A DNA stretch of 64,000 bases from Moorena sp. SS36440bin_2 (GTDB lineage Bacteria > Cyanobacteriota > Cyanobacteriia > Cyanobacteriales > Coleofasciculaceae). The notes under the pieces were generated by a model. That model was not told where the DNA came from and did not search any database. It saw nothing but the letters and a program-made list of their open reading frames with translations. Location of the stretch: positions 1 to 64,000 of the forward strand of contig WTKN01000435.1 of NCBI GenBank assembly GCA_011524395.1, given 5' to 3'. Of the stretch, positions 35,407 to 45,151 are shown one piece after another (position 1 is the stretch's first letter; every line of letters begins with the position of its first letter). A program made the position numbers and the translations under genes.

Positions 35407-36264
35407 GTGGGAATGCTTTATGTGGTGGGAACACCAATTGGTAATTTGCAGGATATGACGTTTCGGGCAGTGGAAATTCTGCAATCCGTGGATTTGATTG
35501 CTGCGGAGGATACGCGCCATACCGGGAAGCTATTGCACCATTTTCAAATTAAAACGCCACAAGTGAGTTACCACGAACACAATCACGACCAGCGTTTACC
35601 GGAGTTGTTGAATCGCCTGGGTCAAGGAAATACCATTGCGTTGGTGACGGATGCTGGGATGCCAGGCATTTCTGATCCTGGCTATAAATTGGTGAAGGCT
35701 GTTATTGAGGAGGGGATATCGGTAGTGCCAATACCAGGTGCTACTGCTGGAATTACGGCATTAAGTGCTGCGGGATTACCGACAGACCGATTTGTGTTTG
35801 AAGGCTTTTTACCCACCAAGGGTCAAAGTCGAAAAAAACGTTTAGACTCTCTCAAGGAGGAACCAAGAACGTTGATTTTGTATGAAGGGCCTCACCGCGT
35901 GCTTAATACGTTGCGAGATTTGGCAAACTGTTTGGGAGAAAATCGTAGAATTGTATTGGCTAGGGAATTAACCAAACTCCATGAGGAGTTTTGGCGGGGA
36001 ACTATTGGAGATGCGATCGCTCATTTTACTCAGCTAGAACCCAAGGGAGAGTTTACCCTAATCATTGGTGGAGCTTCCCAACAAAAGCCTATGTTATCAA
36101 AAGCTGAACTAGAAGCTCAATTGGCAGAGATTATGGCTCAGGGAGTATCGCGATCCCAAGCGAGTCGTCAGTTAGCTAAGCTAACTCAACTTCCCCGACG
36201 TGAACTCTATCAGCTAGCGTTGACAATTCCTTCATCAGTTTTTCCGGTCAAGGATCAAGACTAA
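35407..36264 (+). CDS. rsmI: 16S rRNA (cytidine1402-2'-O)-methyltransferase
   Basis: RsmI methylates the ribose of C1402 in 16S rRNA, tuning decoding fidelity. The 285-residue protein has the tetrapyrrole-methylase fold with LYVVGTPIGNLQDMTFRAVE, the family motif AAEDTRHTGKLLHHF, VTDAGMPGISDPG and VVPIPGATAGITALSAAGLP. The C-terminal half carries FLPTKGQSRKKRLD and the terminal HTH-like sequence GVSRSQASRQLAKLTQLPRR. The start is a GTG at 35407 or an ATG at 35413; both fit. It lies 55 bases after hemW and is probably co-transcribed. Confidence 0.95.
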   Translation: MGMLYVVGTPIGNLQDMTFRAVEILQSVDLIAAEDTRHTGKLLHHFQIKTPQVSYHEHNHDQRLPELLNRLGQGNTIALVTDAGMPGISDPGYKLVKAVIEEGISVVPIPGATAGITALSAAGLPTDRFVFEGFLPTKGQSRKKRLDSLKEEPRTLILYEGPHRVLNTLRDLANCLGENRRIVLARELTKLHEEFWRGTIGDAIAHFTQLEPKGEFTLIIGGASQQKPMLSKAELEAQLAEIMAQGVSRSQASRQLAKLTQLPRRELYQLALTIPSSVFPVKDQD

Positions 36265-36309
36265 GCTTGATTGGTAAATCTTTCTCAATGTCTTGATTTT
36301 TTGTTGATT

Positions 36310-36415
36310 AACGATTAACACTTAACAAGTAGCAATGAACAAGTAGTAATTAACAATTAACAATCAACAAGTAGCAATGAACAAGCAGCAATGAACAACT
36401 AGCAAGTAATGACTA
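36310..36415. repeat. Tandem AACAAGTAGCAATG repeats
   Basis: About five imperfect copies of a 14-18 base unit (taacaagtagcaatgaacaag, caacaagtagcaatgaacaag, cagcaatgaacaactagcaag) fill the spacer between rsmI and the YdcF gene. No ORF or function is apparent. Confidence 0.65.
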
Positions 36416-36490
36416 ATCCCTAAAGAAAGCTGCTTTCCTTGCGCTTTAAGTTAAACAACGCCATCTATCTATTCGACATCTATTCGAGTT

Positions 36491-37087
36491 ATGATTTTCA
36501 GGATTCACTCCCACTCATCAGGCTCTAACTATAAAGCTAAATTAATACCATGGGTGACACTCGTTTTAACACTAACTCTGATGTTTGGTTACAAAAGGAT
36601 TGAAAGCTATTTAGTGCAACCAAAAGTTGCCTTAGTTTTAGGGGGATCTGAATCCCGGGAGAGATTTGCTGCAAAATTTGCCATCAAGCACCCAGACCTC
36701 CACATTTGGGTATCTTCCGGCAGCCCGAAGGGATATGCTAAACGGTTATTTACTCGGGAAGGAATTGACGTCAGTCGGCTCCACCTAGACTACAAAGCGG
36801 TGGATACGGTCACTAATTTTACCACATTAGTGGATCAGTTAGAAGCTCAAGACATCGATAGTGTCTATTTGATTACTTCTGACTATCATATGCGCCGTGC
36901 TCGCTTGATTGGTGATATCGTTTTTGGCAGTAGAGGAATTGTTCTCAAGCCCTTACCTGTTCCTTCCGAAAAGTCTACTGAACCCCTTGATAAAGCTTTG
37001 CGAGATGGGGCTAGGGCTTTGTTTTGGTTGATGACAGGTCAGACAGGGGCTGAATTAGGGCAAGCCTCGAAAAGGTTAATCAAGTGA
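36491..37087 (+). CDS. YdcF/ElyC-type membrane-anchored protein
   Basis: The 198-residue protein has one N-terminal membrane segment (LIPWVTLVLTLTLMFGYKRI) and a periplasm-facing YdcF domain (DUF218): VALVLGGSESRERFAAKFAI, WVSSGSPKGYAKRLF, VDTVTNFTTLVDQLEA and VYLITSDYHMRRARLIGDIV. The HMRRA motif is diagnostic. E. coli ElyC and SanA relatives act in envelope integrity; the cyanobacterial function is unproven. Its last eight bases overlap the 3' end of the convergent DUF2288 gene. Confidence 0.85.
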   Translation: MIFRIHSHSSGSNYKAKLIPWVTLVLTLTLMFGYKRIESYLVQPKVALVLGGSESRERFAAKFAIKHPDLHIWVSSGSPKGYAKRLFTREGIDVSRLHLDYKAVDTVTNFTTLVDQLEAQDIDSVYLITSDYHMRRARLIGDIVFGSRGIVLKPLPVPSEKSTEPLDKALRDGARALFWLMTGQTGAELGQASKRLIK

Positions 37088-37379
37088 AGTCCGTTAAGAG
37101 TTCTTGCACCAGTACGTAGGGTTGTACAATCAGAGCCTGAAACCGCTTATCCTGGTTGCTGTTCCAATTAGAGAGTTGCTCAAGCAAAGGCTTGTGCATT
37201 AGCTGCTCACTGATCCAATGTTGGACAGATAGCACATCATCATTTGCGATCGCTACCCCAACATCCAACAAATCCAGTCCCTCATTCACCACCAGTACTG
37301 CATCTCGTTTCACATGAGGAATCAGTAAGTCCCAGGTTGTTTCATCCAAGGATTCCGCCAATTGTACTCTTAAATCCAT
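37080..37379 (-). CDS. DUF2288 family protein
   Basis: The 99-residue soluble protein starts MDLRVQLAESLDETTWDLLI, then PHVKRDAVLVVNEGLDLLDVGVAIANDDV and QHWISEQLMHKPL, which match the DUF2288 family found in cyanobacteria and proteobacteria. No enzymatic motif is known. It overlaps the YdcF gene tail to tail by eight bases, so the two messages are partly antisense at their ends. Confidence 0.85.
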   Translation of the reverse strand: MDLRVQLAESLDETTWDLLIPHVKRDAVLVVNEGLDLLDVGVAIANDDVLSVQHWISEQLMHKPLLEQLSNWNSNQDKRFQALIVQPYVLVQELLTDFT

Positions 37380-37559
37380 GTTTAATTCAAGGTTTTCTTA
37401 ACAGTTCTTTAAAAATACAGCAAAATCGCTCCGATGGTTTGTTTTATTTAACCATATTCACCAAAGCTCTTATCACCTCAGGCTTCCACCTCAGCCTTCC
37501 TCTAACCATTGGGTTATAACGGTTCTCATAGTAATGAGCTACACAAGATTGTTGCCCTG

Positions 37560-40091
37560 ATGAGAAATTCGATTAACATCATCAAACAGAAAATGTGGTT
37601 GAGGCTAAATCCCAAACATCGGCGCGCTGTAAAACTATTCCTTGGCTTGGCGCTGCTTGGCATCACCGTGCGATCGCTTCCCTATCTTGCTCCCATTCGT
37701 GCTAAAGATTTAGTTCAGGATGACCTAGCGGTAGAATTTCGTGACCGCAATGGTTTATCCCTCGGCACAATCCTCAGTCGAGACCAAGACCATACTGCGG
37801 TTGTCCCTCTCGATCAAATGTCCCCGCACTTTATCCATGCTATTCTCGCCGCAGAAGATGGAGAGTTTTATCACCATGGGGCATTAGAGATGCGGGCAAT
37901 TATGCGATCGCTAATTCAAGCCATTGAGGCGAAACGCATTGTCAGTGGTGCTTCCACCATCACCATGCAACTGGCACGGATGCTGGAACCCAACCCCCGC
38001 ACTCTACCTGCCAAAATCCAAGAAATTTGGCTATCCTGGCGATTAGCAGCAGGGATGAGTAAATATGAAATCTTGGCAGCCTATATCAACCGACTCCCCA
38101 TGGGTGGCAATATCTATGGCTTAGAAGCTGCTGCTCGGATTTATTTTGGCATGCCCGCCAGTGAACTCAATGTTGCTCAAGCCAGCCTATTAGCTGGTCT
38201 ACCCAATAATCCCAATTATCTCAATCCTTATTATTACTGGGATGCTGCCAAACGGCGGCAAATCTATGTGCTCAAGCGCATGGTAGAAGATGGCTATATC
38301 ACCGCTACTCAAGCAGACCAAGCCTATTCCGAAGCCATTTCCCTACTACCTCGACAGCAAGGAATAATTGCCGCGCCACACTTTTTATTCTTGGTTGCCA
38401 ACCAATTACCATCAGAGCATCCCTCCCAAATTCGTACTACTATCGACCGTCCCCTACAGGAATTTGTTGAAGCCCAAGTCCAGCAAGTAGTTCGCGAGCT
38501 TGCCCCTAAAAATGTCCATCACGCTGCTGCTATTGTCATTGAAAATAAATCCGGAGAAGTATACGCCTATGTTGGCTCTCCCGATTACTTTTCCGAAGCT
38601 GAATTAGGACGCAATGACGGAGTCCAAGCCCTACGTCAACCCGGCTCCACCCTCAAACCTTTTTTATATCAACTAGCCCTAGAGCAACGCATTATTCGTC
38701 CCAACACCGTCTTAGCCGACATCCCCACCTATTACCCGATTCCCGGAGCTAGACTCTACAGTCCCACCGATTACAGCGAAACCTTTCTCGGACCAGTTCG
38801 CATTCGTGTTGCTCTAGCCAATTCCCTTAATATCCCAGCAGTTAGGGTATTGGAAAAAGTTGGAGTATCAAACTTTCTGTTGCACTTACATCAACTAGGC
38901 TTTGAACACCTCACCCAGTCTCCAGAACATTATGGATTAGGATTAACCCTAGGTAGTGGTGAAGTTAGTCTTTGGGAACTAGCTCGCGCCTACCTCTCCG
39001 TAGCACGACTTGGAGAATCCACATCCGTTGTCACTACCCTATCTAGCCCTTCGCAAAATGGGGATGATTTGTCGGTTTATCGAAAACAAGGAAGACAGGG
39101 AAGACAGGAAAGTAAACAATTGTCAGATCATCAAGCAAGTAAGCAAAGACCACTATTCAACCTACCCTACTCGAAGGCCAAAGGCGAACAAACAAATAAC
39201 CTTAAACATTCCAACCTTGAACTTTCAACCCTTTCAACCTGGGCATTAATCACAGATATACTGAGTGACCCTCAAGCTCGTGCTCAGGGGTTTGGTGTCG
39301 ATTCAGTACTGAATTTACCTTTTCCCGCTGCCGTTAAAACTGGCACCTCTTCTAATTTCCGAGATACTTGGACTGTGGGATTCACCAAAAACTATACCGT
39401 TGCCACTTGGGTAGGCAATTTTAATGGTGAGCCCATGGAACAAGTGTCTGGGGTGATTGGTGCTGCTCCCCTCTGGCATCGGATTATGTTACACCTGCAT
39501 CAATCTCAAGAACCTACTCCGTTTCAAGCTCCTCCCGGTTTAGTCCAACGTCCAGTGTGTGCCCTTTCCGGTTTGCGTCCCACTCCTGCTTGTCCAAGTG
39601 TTGTCCAGGAATACTTCTATCCAGACGACCTCCAGGATTACGAACGTCAATCCGATACGTTTTATCAGATGACTAGTGTTGGAGCTAATCAGCAATCGCC
39701 CCAGTACATCGTTAATTTACCTGATGAGTACAACGAGTGGTTAGCAAGACAACCCCAAGGAAATATAGCGCCAGGGAAAATTAAAATTTTATCTCCTCGG
39801 GAGGGGGATTTGTACATGCTATACCCTACTGAATCGGATCAAGATAGCAACAGTGCTGTTCAACGACTAGAGTTCAAGGTGGCTGGGCTAAAGTCTGAGT
39901 CGCTGGAGTGGTGGTTGAATGGTGAAAAGCTAACTACCAACTCATCCAATTCCTTCTTTTGGCCTCTCGGTCCTGGGGATTGGACATTGGAGGTAAAAAG
40001 TGGTGACATTAGCGATCGCGTCACTTTCAAGGTGCATTTAGCAGAAAATCCACCAACTCGCCGGGGGTTTTCTATTGCTAGTCCTAAGTGA
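37560..40091 (+). CDS. pbpC: Penicillin-binding protein 1C
   Basis: The 843-residue class A PBP has an N-terminal membrane helix (FLGLALLGITVRSLPYLAPI). A GT51 transglycosylase domain follows (LAAEDGEFYHHGALEMRAIM with the catalytic Glu; GASTITMQLARMLEP), then a transpeptidase domain with SxxK in RQPGSTLKPFLYQL (Ser near 363), SLN in ANSLNIPAVRV and KTGTS in AVKTGTSSNFRDTW. A C-terminal BiPBP_C domain (KIKILSPREGDLYM, RLEFKVAGLKSESLEWWLN) marks it as PBP1C, which builds septal or lateral peptidoglycan. A low-complexity insert (RKQGRQGRQESKQLSDHQAS and on to LELSTLST) lies between SLN and KTG, encoded at about 39040-39240. The ATG at 37560 is preferred to a TTG at 37509. Confidence 0.9.
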   Translation: MRNSINIIKQKMWLRLNPKHRRAVKLFLGLALLGITVRSLPYLAPIRAKDLVQDDLAVEFRDRNGLSLGTILSRDQDHTAVVPLDQMSPHFIHAILAAEDGEFYHHGALEMRAIMRSLIQAIEAKRIVSGASTITMQLARMLEPNPRTLPAKIQEIWLSWRLAAGMSKYEILAAYINRLPMGGNIYGLEAAARIYFGMPASELNVAQASLLAGLPNNPNYLNPYYYWDAAKRRQIYVLKRMVEDGYITATQADQAYSEAISLLPRQQGIIAAPHFLFLVANQLPSEHPSQIRTTIDRPLQEFVEAQVQQVVRELAPKNVHHAAAIVIENKSGEVYAYVGSPDYFSEAELGRNDGVQALRQPGSTLKPFLYQLALEQRIIRPNTVLADIPTYYPIPGARLYSPTDYSETFLGPVRIRVALANSLNIPAVRVLEKVGVSNFLLHLHQLGFEHLTQSPEHYGLGLTLGSGEVSLWELARAYLSVARLGESTSVVTTLSSPSQNGDDLSVYRKQGRQGRQESKQLSDHQASKQRPLFNLPYSKAKGEQTNNLKHSNLELSTLSTWALITDILSDPQARAQGFGVDSVLNLPFPAAVKTGTSSNFRDTWTVGFTKNYTVATWVGNFNGEPMEQVSGVIGAAPLWHRIMLHLHQSQEPTPFQAPPGLVQRPVCALSGLRPTPACPSVVQEYFYPDDLQDYERQSDTFYQMTSVGANQQSPQYIVNLPDEYNEWLARQPQGNIAPGKIKILSPREGDLYMLYPTESDQDSNSAVQRLEFKVAGLKSESLEWWLNGEKLTTNSSNSFFWPLGPGDWTLEVKSGDISDRVTFKVHLAENPPTRRGFSIASPK

Positions 40092-40171
40092 TTGGTTAAT
40101 TGTCAATAGTTAATTTACAATCTACCTGCATCCATCGCTTATATCGGGGAGTTTCAGTGGTTCGATTTTCT

Positions 40172-40939
40172 ATGACAAACTTCAGGAAATATATCTTGGC
40201 AGCTGCGATCGCTGTCTTACTAATCCCAGTCCTAGTACTAACGAATTATACTTATACTCGGGAACTAAAAGCAAACATCAATGCTAGTGAAGTTTACAAA
40301 ATCCGCTCTTTTCATAGCAAAGATGGCATTGGCAAATTCTATATGGGTCGAGAAATTGCTAAAGTCATGGGACATCAGGAAATGTTGTGGCTGGAACGCC
40401 CTAGCAGGGAATCCCAAGAGCAACCTTCTGTAGTTATTGATGCTCTTAATTTACGACCTACAGATACTGTTGCAGATATTGGAGCAGGTACTGGTTATTT
40501 TAGCTTCCGAATCGCTCCGTTGGTATCGGAAGGAAAAGTATTAGCAGTAGACATTCAGCCAGAAATGATCGACGTCATTGACTTTTTAACAGAAGATAAC
40601 AAGGTTAATAACGTCGAGACAATATTAGGAAGTTTAAATGACCCTAAAATTCCGGAAGATAGTATTAATTTAGCCTTAATGGTAGATGTTTACCATGAGC
40701 TTGAATATCCCCGAGAAATTATGAAATCAATTGTTAAATCTCTTAAACCACAGGGAAGAGTTGTGCTAGTAGAATATCGCAAGGAAAACCCACTTATTCC
40801 TATTAAGGGCTTGCATAAAATGACTCAAAAGCAAGTAAAGAAAGAAATGGAAGCTGTAAATTTAATTTGGCAAGAAACCAAAAATGATTTACCCAGCCAG
40901 CATTTGATGGTTTTTCAAGTTAGTGATAAGTCATTATAG
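40172..40939 (+). CDS. Membrane-anchored SAM-dependent methyltransferase
   Basis: The 255-residue protein starts with a signal-anchor helix (YILAAAIAVLLIPVLVLTNY) and a short linker. A class I methyltransferase domain follows, with motif I TVADIGAGTGYFSFRIAPLV, the acidic residue in VLAVDIQPEMI and motif II/III-like MVDVYHELEYPREIM. It is probably exposed outside the membrane or lumenal, unusual for a SAM enzyme, so the helix may instead anchor it from the cytoplasm. The substrate is unknown. I chose the ATG at 40172; the frame also opens at 40100, without homology support. Confidence 0.75.
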   Translation: MTNFRKYILAAAIAVLLIPVLVLTNYTYTRELKANINASEVYKIRSFHSKDGIGKFYMGREIAKVMGHQEMLWLERPSRESQEQPSVVIDALNLRPTDTVADIGAGTGYFSFRIAPLVSEGKVLAVDIQPEMIDVIDFLTEDNKVNNVETILGSLNDPKIPEDSINLALMVDVYHELEYPREIMKSIVKSLKPQGRVVLVEYRKENPLIPIKGLHKMTQKQVKKEMEAVNLIWQETKNDLPSQHLMVFQVSDKSL

Positions 40940-41331
40940 CGGTTTTCAATTAGGCGAGATAATTTCATTATGGGAGTAGGCAGTAGGCAGTAGCGATGCA
41001 TCCCGAGTTGATTAACTATAGCAGTCCTAAATGATTCGTGAAATATATTGGCCAAAGCAAACGCTATAACCATTGCCCAGCAAAGATTCCAGATTTTGCT
41101 AATTTTACAAATGATTTATAATTGCTATATTGCTACCATGCCTATTGCCTTTTTTTAATAAATTATATTCACTCTTCAAAGAAAAATCCTATAGCTTACC
41201 TTCAGAATAATAAGTTGTTTTTTAAATTCAATGTCGGTGATAAAGAACAGGCCAGAAGTTGATTTATATCACAGCAAATTACTGAAAATGTATTTACATT
41301 GAATGAAATTAAATTCCGGAGGAATGAGTAG
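40940..41331. other. Non-coding AT-rich spacer before orphan gene
   Basis: These 392 bases contain short repeats (gtaggcagtaggcagtagc at about 40977-40995) and A/T-rich stretches. A strong ribosome binding site CGGAGGA lies at 41317-41323 for the gene at 41332. No gene was seen. Confidence 0.4.
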
Positions 41332-41661
41332 GTGCTAGAAAAGTTAAACGAGATTAAATCAACGCTAAAAGATGTAAAGGAAAAAGTTGATATGATAGCT
41401 GATAAATATGAGGTTGGAGTAAAACCAAACTTTGAGTGTTCTGTTGATCATAAGAGCATTGATGTTAAAAAACATAACAAATGTTCTGACCAATTAAAAG
41501 AACTTGGTTATAAGGAGTTAATTGTGGAAAATGATGGTTGTATTGGACCCTCAGATCTATATCGGTATAAAATTATTGATAACGACGGAAACAAAGTCAT
41601 TGAACATTATTCATTAAAAGGGGTCAATGACTTTATAAAAAAACAGAATAAAAAGGCTTAA
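41332..41661 (+). CDS. Orphan AT-rich hypothetical protein
   Basis: The 109-residue protein has an N-terminal amphipathic helix (LEKLNEIKSTLKDVKEKVDM), a middle with three Cys (FECSVDHK, KCSDQLKELGYKELIVENDG, CIGPSD) and a Lys-rich C-terminus (FIKKQNKKA). Base composition is far more A/T-rich than its neighbours and charge is high. The GTG start is well supported by the CGGAGGA site eight bases upstream. I recognise no family. Composition and the strong site suggest recent acquisition, for example from a phage or plasmid, but that is inference. Confidence 0.5.
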   Translation: MLEKLNEIKSTLKDVKEKVDMIADKYEVGVKPNFECSVDHKSIDVKKHNKCSDQLKELGYKELIVENDGCIGPSDLYRYKIIDNDGNKVIEHYSLKGVNDFIKKQNKKA

Positions 41662-41901
41662 GCCTCGGATAATCTTGATTATAAATTGGTGATAATTTAT
41701 CGTTTCAGGAATTTTGCATCTACAGTTTAATCAAGAGTTTAATCAAGAAATACGGACATTTTTGATTCAGCGGTTTTGCATCTACACTTTTACAAAAAAA
41801 CATGACTCTGAATTAAATAACTTAATTAAATAACTTGCTTCTAGCCCAAATTCATCCCTTAACTTAATTGAAGCCACATCATCTCTAATTATAAAAGAAT
41901 T

Positions 41902-44900
41902 TCAACCATAAGGATTGCCGACTCTCGACACACTACGCACTAGCTTTTGCTGATCCTGTTTTTGTTTTTCATCCCCACTATCATTAATAATTACTAGGAT
42001 AGTAGAAATCTGATTAACATCAGAAGCATCAGGACAAGAAATAATACATAGATTCACACTATGTTCTGCTTGAGTATTATGAGATACTAAGGTTTGAGCT
42101 GAATAATCTTGCCGACGTTCTTGTTCACTCTTGGCCGCTAATGCTACATCAAACCATTGGGAGAAATTCCCATTTTTAATGTGGACCAACTCCGGTAAAG
42201 ACTTTTGCTCAATATCTTTCAAACCAATGAAATCCTTAGCATGATCATTGGCAAGGATAATCTGACCGGTTTTATTGGTAAAAATTACACCACTAGATAC
42301 ATTAAAGACCAAATCTCGCTGCTCTAGCTGTTGTTGCTTGACTTTACTAAATAGCTTGGCATTTTGGAGCGCTACACCCGCTTGAATATTAAATGCTTCC
42401 ATCAAGTCTTGATCCCTGCGATCAAAACTTGCCTTCCAGCAATCGGGAGGGTTAGGCCAATCGGCGGGATTGTATGGGGGAAAATTTCCCTGCTTCTTTT
42501 TATTGACTAATTGGGTAACAGCAATTAATTGATTATCGGCATTAAACACAGGCATCCCTAACAAACTACAGGTGCGATAACCGGTTTGACTATCAGTTTG
42601 TTTGGCAGTTTCTGAATTGGGATGGTCATAGAGATCAAAAGGAATTATCAATGGCTGTTTAGTGGTAACAACTTGACCAGCAAAGCCAGCTCCTTTGGGA
42701 ATCCGAATTTCTTTTAATGTGCCATCAGCAACCGTAATTTTTGTCCATAATTCATCCTGTTCCTCATCTAACATCCAGACTGTACTGCGATCAGCAGACA
42801 TTAGCTCTTGAGCCTGATTCATCACTTTATTCAAAGTTTCTTCTAGATCCAAGCTACTTTTACCCAGAGATTGTGTCGCATTTATCAATGCTGAAGCTAT
42901 TCGTTGTTTCTGAGCTGCTTTATAAAATAACCGAGAGGATTTAAGAATCATTTGAATCGAGCGGGCGAATTGTGCAAAAAGTTTTTCATCCTCTGGTGTA
43001 AAGCCTTTGGCATCAATTTTATCAGCTAAGGGCCCGTCTAAAACTAGTGGTTGTTTTAACTTATTTAGTAATTGGACAACAGCCACTAAATCTCCTTGTT
43101 CATTTAGTAAGGGTAAAGCCAGCATGGTATAAGTACGGTATCCAGTTTTGTTATCCCATTCCTTCGCAGTATTAGAACGGGTATCGTCATATAAATCGTA
43201 AGGAATATTGACAGTTTTCTTAGTTTGAGCAACATAACCAGCAATCCCTTTATCCGCAGGCACCCGAATCTCTTCTGAGTCTCCTCCTTCTCCCTTTGCC
43301 ACAATTGACCAGAGTTCATTTTTGGCTTCATCTAATAAAAAAATAGTCGTGCGGTCTGCCTTTAGTATCTCCCCAGTTTTGAAAGTAATAGACTTTAACA
43401 TTTCATTGAAAATCGAATCAAACCCTTCTCGGTCTAGCAGAGTATCCATCATGGATAAGGTTTGATTAAAAACTCCTAAGTCTAATTCAAGGTTGGAAAC
43501 AATATGTTTAAAACTTTCTGGGGTCAGGTGTTGAAGAGACTCATAGATAGTTTCCTTAGTCGTAGCCGCTAAGGCTGGATTCAGTTTACCTTGTCGTCTA
43601 GCTTCTGAATACCGTTGAATTTCGTCTAACGCCTTTTTAAATTCTCGCTTTTCCCATTCTTGGCTAGTGGTCAAAAACTGATAATCTTGATGAGTTAAGC
43701 TTTTCCCAAGCGCCCATCTTAATGCATTCTGTAACTTTTGTCCTCGCATAAGACAGGATTTATCCTGAAAATCGGAGTCTAACCAAGCAGCAATTTCATT
43801 ACTATATGGTCGCAAATTTGCTAATTCTTTATCTACCCAATTTTGGTTAAAAACAGCTTGATAAATACGGTTATAAATTATTAATTTTCCTTGATTTTCA
43901 ACCACTAATCCCGATAGCCGCAATTCTATTTGCTCAAAACTGTTATCAGAAACAATTTCTCCTTGTTGGAGAATTTCCTGATACAATCCCAGTAATAGCC
44001 CAACCCGTTGCTGATTCTTAAGAAGACGATCGCGAATAGTTTTAAGATGCTCCGGATTATCATGGGATTTCCAATCATCAATCACTTGCGATCGCACTAA
44101 TTGATCAACCCACCCTACCTCACCACCTGTTGGGATCGTAGATACAGAATCCAACAGGATTTTACAAAGCTTTTGGGTCAAAAAAGGTTGACCTCCACTC
44201 CAGTACAATACCTGTTTCAGGACATCCTGGGGATTACTAATTTTTTCTTGTAATCCTTGCGCTAATCCCTGGGCTTCCTGCAACTGAAAGCCATATAGCT
44301 GAATCGCCTGACCAATATTAAAGGGTGTGCGTTTTTTATCTTGAATTAAATCTGATGGTGTGGCTACTCCAAGTAGCGCAAACGTAAGGCGTTGGTAGTC
44401 TGACTTATCCACACGTTGGTTATAGCAGGCGCGAATAAAGGCGAAAAAATCATCAGTGGGGAAATCGAGGCTAAGAACGCTATCAATTTCATCAATAAAA
44501 ATTACAATATTTTGAGTAACTTGCTGGAGCAAAACCTCTTCAAGAAATTCTCTCAATCGCCGCACCGCAAATATCATTGCTCGCTCGCGCCACCAAGTGC
44601 GTAAATTAATATCTAGCTCAAAGTCTCTAGCCAGAGAGCGGACAATATTGGCATACCATTGATCGAGAGTAACATGCTGAGTACCATCCATGGATAAATC
44701 AATTACTGCACAGGCAACCCCCTCTGCTTCAAGCCTGCGCATTACTTGCACTCGTAAGCTAGATTTTCCAGTCTGTCTTGAATTCAATACATAACAAAAC
44801 TGTCCAGCCTTTAATCCTTCATATAAATCATTATCTGCTTGTCGCTTCACATAGGTAAGAGCATCTGCTGGTAAAGTCCCTGAGTATATATATTCGTAGG

Positions 44901-44904
44901 TCAT
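41902..44904 (-). CDS. AAA-like ATPase-GAF-GAF-PAS signalling protein, output domain missing
   Basis: The 1000-residue protein starts with an AAA-like ATPase (AAA_35 type: [20 protein letters not shown], Walker [10 protein letters not shown] at 41-49, Walker [14 protein letters not shown] near 120). Two GAF domains follow, at about 495-660 ([20 protein letters not shown]) and 690-850 ([20 protein letters not shown]), both with the NKxGYRTxxLLxxP signature. A PAS domain lies near 870-975. Relatives of this architecture usually continue into an adenylate/guanylate cyclase; here the chain ends after [20 protein letters not shown] plus [11 protein letters not shown] chose the ATG at 44902-44904; the frame is open to 44970, but the extra residues come from a repeat palindrome. 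Confidence 0.85.
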   Translation of the reverse strand: MTYEYIYSGTLPADALTYVKRQADNDLYEGLKAGQFCYVLNSRQTGKSSLRVQVMRRLEAEGVACAVIDLSMDGTQHVTLDQWYANIVRSLARDFELDINLRTWWRERAMIFAVRRLREFLEEVLLQQVTQNIVIFIDEIDSVLSLDFPTDDFFAFIRACYNQRVDKSDYQRLTFALLGVATPSDLIQDKKRTPFNIGQAIQLYGFQLQEAQGLAQGLQEKISNPQDVLKQVLYWSGGQPFLTQKLCKILLDSVSTIPTGGEVGWVDQLVRSQVIDDWKSHDNPEHLKTIRDRLLKNQQRVGLLLGLYQEILQQGEIVSDNSFEQIELRLSGLVVENQGKLIIYNRIYQAVFNQNWVDKELANLRPYSNEIAAWLDSDFQDKSCLMRGQKLQNALRWALGKSLTHQDYQFLTTSQEWEKREFKKALDEIQRYSEARRQGKLNPALAATTKETIYESLQHLTPESFKHIVSNLELDLGVFNQTLSMMDTLLDREGFDSIFNEMLKSITFKTGEILKADRTTIFLLDEAKNELWSIVAKGEGGDSEEIRVPADKGIAGYVAQTKKTVNIPYDLYDDTRSNTAKEWDNKTGYRTYTMLALPLLNEQGDLVAVVQLLNKLKQPLVLDGPLADKIDAKGFTPEDEKLFAQFARSIQMILKSSRLFYKAAQKQRIASALINATQSLGKSSLDLEETLNKVMNQAQELMSADRSTVWMLDEEQDELWTKITVADGTLKEIRIPKGAGFAGQVVTTKQPLIIPFDLYDHPNSETAKQTDSQTGYRTCSLLGMPVFNADNQLIAVTQLVNKKKQGNFPPYNPADWPNPPDCWKASFDRRDQDLMEAFNIQAGVALQNAKLFSKVKQQQLEQRDLVFNVSSGVIFTNKTGQIILANDHAKDFIGLKDIEQKSLPELVHIKNGNFSQWFDVALAAKSEQERRQDYSAQTLVSHNTQAEHSVNLCIISCPDASDVNQISTILVIINDSGDEKQKQDQQKLVRSVSRVGNPYG

Positions 44905-45151
44905 TTTATTTGTTAACTGTTGTTCGCGTAGGGTGGCCTTTTGGCCAAGGTTGACAGTTCCCTTTGGCATTACTGAAGGGTAGGTTGACCGTTGTTCGCC
45001 TTTGGCATTCGGTATAGAGTAGGTTTAAGATTTAAAGTTATATGAATACAGAATGTTTTAACTATTTATAAAGTCTGAACTGACCCACTCAGGATTCAGG
45101 TTCAATCCCCTGGCCAAGGCGAAGCTTCATCGCTAGCCAACGCCCTTCGGG
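44905..45151. repeat. Spacer with genome-type palindromic repeats
   Basis: The left end holds gttcgcgtagggtggccttttggccaagg (palindromic TTGGCC core) at about 44921-44950. The right end holds ctggccaaggcgaagcttcatcgctagccaac and gcccttcgggc. The last repeat runs into the neighbouring gene and encodes its C-terminus. No gene lies between. Confidence 0.7.

Noticed and set aside
36310-36415. Possible CRISPR array
   Set aside because: The units are imperfect, back to back and vary in length, with no unique spacers; simple tandem repeats explain them. No cas gene is in the window.
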